A stretch of 9,051 nucleotides of DNA from Shewanella sp. (GTDB taxonomy: Bacteria; Pseudomonadota; Gammaproteobacteria; Enterobacterales; Shewanellaceae). Under the pieces are notes generated by a model. The model was given only the letters and a program-made list of their open reading frames with translations, made no database searches and was not told the DNA's origin. The stretch is taken from positions 1 through 9,051 of the forward strand of contig SDWK01000934.1 in the NCBI GenBank assembly GCA_004195335.1. Reading direction: 5' to 3'. The position numbers and the translations under genes were made by a program. Positions 6,707 to 9,051 of this stretch are shown in pieces (within the stretch, counting starts at the first letter, position 1; every line of letters begins with the position of its first letter).

Positions 6707-7434
6707 GTCAGGGCCGCACATTAACCTTTAATATTTTTCGCTACGACCCTCAAGAGCCGGGTGACAAGCCTAAGATGGTGAAATACCAGCTCGAAGAGAC
6801 GCCGGGCATGTCAGTGTTTATTGCGCTGAATTTGTTACGTGAACATCAAGATACCTCTCTGCAGTTCGATTTTGTCTGCCGGGCAGGTATATGTGGTAGC
6901 TGTGCTATGGTGATCAATGGCTTCCCTACGTTGGCATGCCGTACATTAACCAGTAAATACCCTAAGGGCGAAATTACCCTGATGCCACTGCCGGGATTTG
7001 AACTCATCGGTGATCTGTCGGTGAATACTGGGAAATTTATGCGTGCACTCGCAGAACGTCTTAAGTTATGGCTACAACCTAACTTAGATGATGTCGATGT
7101 GCATCGCATCGAAGCACCTATGGCCCCGGAAGAAGCGGCTAAACTGTATGAGTTGGAGCGATGTGTTGAATGTGGTGTCTGTGTCTCAGCCTGTGCGACT
7201 AAGCAAATGCGTGACAGTTTTGTTGGCGCTGTAGGCATGATGAAAATTGCACGGTTTGAGCTCGATAGTCGTGATGAGCGCACTGTTGAAGATTTCTATC
7301 ATGTTATCGGTAACCAGGATGGCGTATTTGGTTGTATGACCCTGTTAGGTTGTCAGGATAATTGCCCCAAAGATCTACCGCACATGCAGCAGATTGCTTA
7401 TCTGAGACGTAAGATGGCGTTTGCGCTGGTATAA
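6703..7434 (+). CDS. frdB: Fumarate reductase iron-sulfur subunit
   Basis: FrdB relays electrons between the FrdA flavin and the cytochrome b haems through three iron-sulfur clusters. It has 243 residues, close to Wolinella's 239. The N-terminal ferredoxin domain has the 2Fe-2S ligands Cys59, Cys64, Cys67 and Cys79. The C-terminal domain has [11 protein letters not shown], with Cys154, Cys157 and Cys160 plus Cys221 for the 4Fe-4S cluster, and Cys164, Cys211 and Cys217 for the 3Fe-4S cluster. The clusters are assigned by the family pattern. All eleven cysteines are present, so the subunit should be functional. ATGA overlaps the frdA stop, giving translational coupling, and AAGGAG (6687-6692) lies 10 bases upstream within frdA. 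It is the last gene of the operon, ending 27 bases before an intrinsic terminator. Confidence 0.97.
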   Translation: MSQGRTLTFNIFRYDPQEPGDKPKMVKYQLEETPGMSVFIALNLLREHQDTSLQFDFVCRAGICGSCAMVINGFPTLACRTLTSKYPKGEITLMPLPGFELIGDLSVNTGKFMRALAERLKLWLQPNLDDVDVHRIEAPMAPEEAAKLYELERCVECGVCVSACATKQMRDSFVGAVGMMKIARFELDSRDERTVEDFYHVIGNQDGVFGCMTLLGCQDNCPKDLPHMQQIAYLRRKMAFALV

Positions 7435-7461
7435 TGACGGCCTGATGTAAAGCCGTTATCT

Positions 7462-7490
7462 AAAGCCTGCTTAAATGCAGGCTTTTTTTT
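7462..7490 (+). terminator. Intrinsic terminator of the frd operon
   Basis: AAAGCCTGC (7462-7470) pairs with GCAGGCTTT (7477-7485) around a 6-base loop, and the T-run continues to 7490 (eight T in all). This is a strong Rho-independent terminator that separates frdB from the LysR gene. A weaker stem just upstream (ACGGC 7437-7441 with GCCGT 7452-7456) begins right after the stop codon. Confidence 0.88.
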
Positions 7491-7595
7491 GGTCAAATCC
7501 CAAGTTAGCTCAAGATGCGAGGTTCTGGGCTTGGGTAAGATAGCTGAGCAAGATAGTGAATGAGGGGCAGCCAGTTCTATTTTTCTTATAACGGT

Positions 7596-7607
7596 ATATC
7601 ATGATAT
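7596..7607. promoter_or_regulatory. 12-base perfect palindrome before the LysR gene
   Basis: ATATCATGATAT is a perfect palindrome 25 bases before the lysR-type start. LysR regulators commonly repress their own genes by binding AT-rich dyads near the promoter, so this is a candidate autoregulatory operator. The sequence alone does not show which protein binds it. Confidence 0.35.
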
Positions 7608-7632
7608 TCAATCACATTTTCGGATAGACGCC

Positions 7633-8526
7633 ATGCAGATACAGGATCTAACGCTTTTTGTGCGAGTCGCCGATTGTGGCAGTATTACGGCCGCGGCGAC
7701 AGAATTAGAACTTTCTCCAGCTGCGGCGAGCGCGGCATTAAAAAGGTTGGAGAAACGGCTCGATACTCGCTTGTTTATTCGAAGTACCCGCAGTCTGAGA
7801 CTGACTGAGAGTGGGGAACGTTACCTTGTTCACTGTCGCAGGGCGCTTACCGACTTAACCTTAGGTCAGCAGGCTATCGATGATGTGAAGGAGAAGATCT
7901 CAGGGGTTGTCAGTCTTGCCGTACCTTCTGATATTGGTCGAAATGTGTTACTTCCCTGGCTGGATGAGTTTCTCGATAATTATCCGGATCTGAAACTCAG
8001 ATTACATATCGGAGACACCCTTTCCGATTTTTATCATGACAAGATCGATGTTGCACTGCGTTCAGGCACACCAAAAGACTCCGCTTTAGTGGCCTTTAAA
8101 ATATGTTCAGCGACAAGGGTATTGTGCGCCTCTCCAGGGTACATAGCTAAGCGAGGGAGGGTTGAGTCAATCGAGCAACTTTCAGTGCATAATTGTCTTT
8201 TCTTCATGTTAGACGAACGTACTCATGACCAATGGACTTTTACTAAAAATGGTCGAGAGTTTAAAGTTAGAGTCACTGGAAATCGAACATGTAATGATGC
8301 GGATGTTGCACGTCGCTGGGCCGTTGCAGGAAAGGGGATTGTCTATAAATCATCACTGGATCTAGATGAAGATTTAATCGAAGGTAGACTTGTACCTTTG
8401 ATGACTGATTATCAAGGCGAGTCAGCGGATCTCTATCTTGTTTGCCCTGGGCGAGAGCATGTCACCCCCGTGGTTTTGCTGCTAAGAGATATGCTGCGAG
8501 CACACTGTAAAGAGCGGTTAGGTTGA
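7633..8526 (+). CDS. LysR-family transcriptional regulator (CrgA-like group)
   Basis: The product is 297 residues, standard for the family. The N-terminal winged helix-turn-helix (about 1-60) reads LTLFVRVADCGSITAAA, then LSPAAASAALKRLEKRLDTRLFIR and the wing TRSLRLTESG. A linker helix follows, then a periplasmic-binding-protein-like effector domain (about 90-290). DVALRSGTPKDSALVAFKI and LCASPGYIAKRG are typical of the CrgA-like subgroup. The effector is unknown. The ATG at 7633 has only a weak GGA upstream (7622-7624) but gives the normal N-terminus. The gene stands alone after the frd terminator in the same orientation. LysR genes are usually divergent from their targets and this one is not, so its target could be frd, a gene outside the window, or itself. 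Confidence 0.93.
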   Translation: MQIQDLTLFVRVADCGSITAAATELELSPAAASAALKRLEKRLDTRLFIRSTRSLRLTESGERYLVHCRRALTDLTLGQQAIDDVKEKISGVVSLAVPSDIGRNVLLPWLDEFLDNYPDLKLRLHIGDTLSDFYHDKIDVALRSGTPKDSALVAFKICSATRVLCASPGYIAKRGRVESIEQLSVHNCLFFMLDERTHDQWTFTKNGREFKVRVTGNRTCNDADVARRWAVAGKGIVYKSSLDLDEDLIEGRLVPLMTDYQGESADLYLVCPGREHVTPVVLLLRDMLRAHCKERLG

Positions 8527-9051
8527 AATAAATATAGAGAGGTTTCGGTTCAATGAAATGACTATTTCAATAGTCGTTATTAATATAATTAATTGTTTTT
8601 ATTCCCCCTTTGATTTCCTTATCTCATCTATACCCATAGACTTTTTTAGGTAAAGCATGAGATTTAAGCTTATTCAATAATTGTTTTCCGGTGCAAAAGA
8701 TTAGGAGCAGCTCTCTGTCGTCTACTGGGCCCACTTCAGATCTATATATCAGAGCTCATGACTCTTTATGCGGAAACTTAGCAGCCACAATAGGCATGCT
8801 TTTCTTTCTTGTGCCAAAGATCCTGTCTATGAGATAGCCCTGTATTTTGTATATCCCGCCACCAGCATTGTTGATCAATGTCGCTTGTTTTGTGTGTATT
8901 TGGTTACTGCTTGGTTTTGCTTTTTGGTTTATCTGGTTTTTGATGTTCTTTATTTGTTAATGAATTGATGTTGATGAGCGGTATTATTAATAATTTAAAT
9001 TATCATATAGCTGTTTTATCTATTTAGTCTTGATCTTTCATAATTTAAATG
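8527..9051. other. AT-rich region with no supported gene
   Basis: This stretch is visibly richer in A and T than the genes to its left. It holds a hairpin just after the LysR gene, a T-rich segment (about 8880-8960) and a 14-base AT palindrome at 8990-9003, of which ten bases (TAATTTAAAT, 8991-9000) recur at 9041-9050. A 66-codon frame (8768-8968) lacks a good ribosome-binding site, and its hydrophobic C-terminus follows from the T-rich DNA. The right end may be the upstream region of a gene beyond the window. Confidence 0.6.
8557..8578 (+). terminator. Possible weak terminator of the LysR gene
   Basis: Bases 8557-8565 pair with 8570-8578 (core GACTAT/ATAGTC, one G-U pair) around TTCA. It lies 30 bases after the stop codon. 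The following sequence is AT-rich but lacks a direct U-run, so termination would be inefficient. Confidence 0.35.

Noticed and set aside
6846..7283. 145-codon minus-strand frame inside frdB
   Set aside because: It lies fully within frdB, whose protein has every cluster ligand. It is an antisense shadow.
7601..7616. Possible CRP site before the LysR gene (right half TCACA)
   Set aside because: Only the right half matches. The left half at the correct spacing (ATGAT) has no agreement with TGTGA.
8768..8968. 66-codon frame encoding a hydrophobic C-terminal protein
   Set aside because: No good ribosome-binding site. The hydrophobic residues follow directly from T-rich DNA, and nothing matches a known small membrane protein.

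Overview
The window looks like chromosomal DNA of Shewanella or a close marine gammaproteobacterial relative. I base this on the prmA-dusB-fis cluster next to a Wolinella-type frdCAB fumarate reductase locus, and on protein sequences that match those families closely over their full length. Genus placement is by recognition, not by a search.

Layout: positions 3-74 may be the tail end of an unidentified plus-strand gene. It converges on fis across a long symmetrical terminator (192-224). On the minus strand, running right to left, are prmA (ribosomal protein L11 methyltransferase), dusB (tRNA dihydrouridine synthase) and fis (nucleoid protein). dusB and fis are 18 bases apart and share a likely promoter with a GC-rich discriminator just upstream of dusB. 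A 452-base divergent spacer (2572-3023) separates prmA from the plus-strand respiratory locus. It holds a shared intergenic repeat motif, dyads, CRP/FNR-like sites and a possible 12-codon leader peptide.

The plus-strand locus is frdC(1)-frdC(2)-frdA-frdB. It encodes a membrane-bound dihaem quinol:fumarate reductase (or succinate dehydrogenase) of the epsilonproteobacterial type. FrdA carries the covalent FAD and the catalytic residues. FrdB carries the 2Fe-2S, 4Fe-4S and 3Fe-4S ligands. FrdC is the five-helix dihaem cytochrome b anchor. There are two different, complete frdC genes in tandem for a single frdAB pair. Both keep all four haem histidines and the glutamate equivalent to Wolinella Glu66 (quinol site). 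Only the second keeps the glutamate equivalent to Wolinella Glu180 (the 'E-pathway' residue); the first has valine there. Each frdC has its own upstream CRP/FNR-like site and different translation-start strength. This suggests alternative membrane anchors, or a mixed one, with different proton coupling, and is the most interesting point in the window.

A strong intrinsic terminator follows frdB. A LysR-family regulator of the CrgA-like group comes next, preceded by a perfect 12-base palindrome. The last 525 bases are AT-rich and hold no gene I can support. I see no CRISPR array, insertion sequence, phage gene, tRNA or rRNA.
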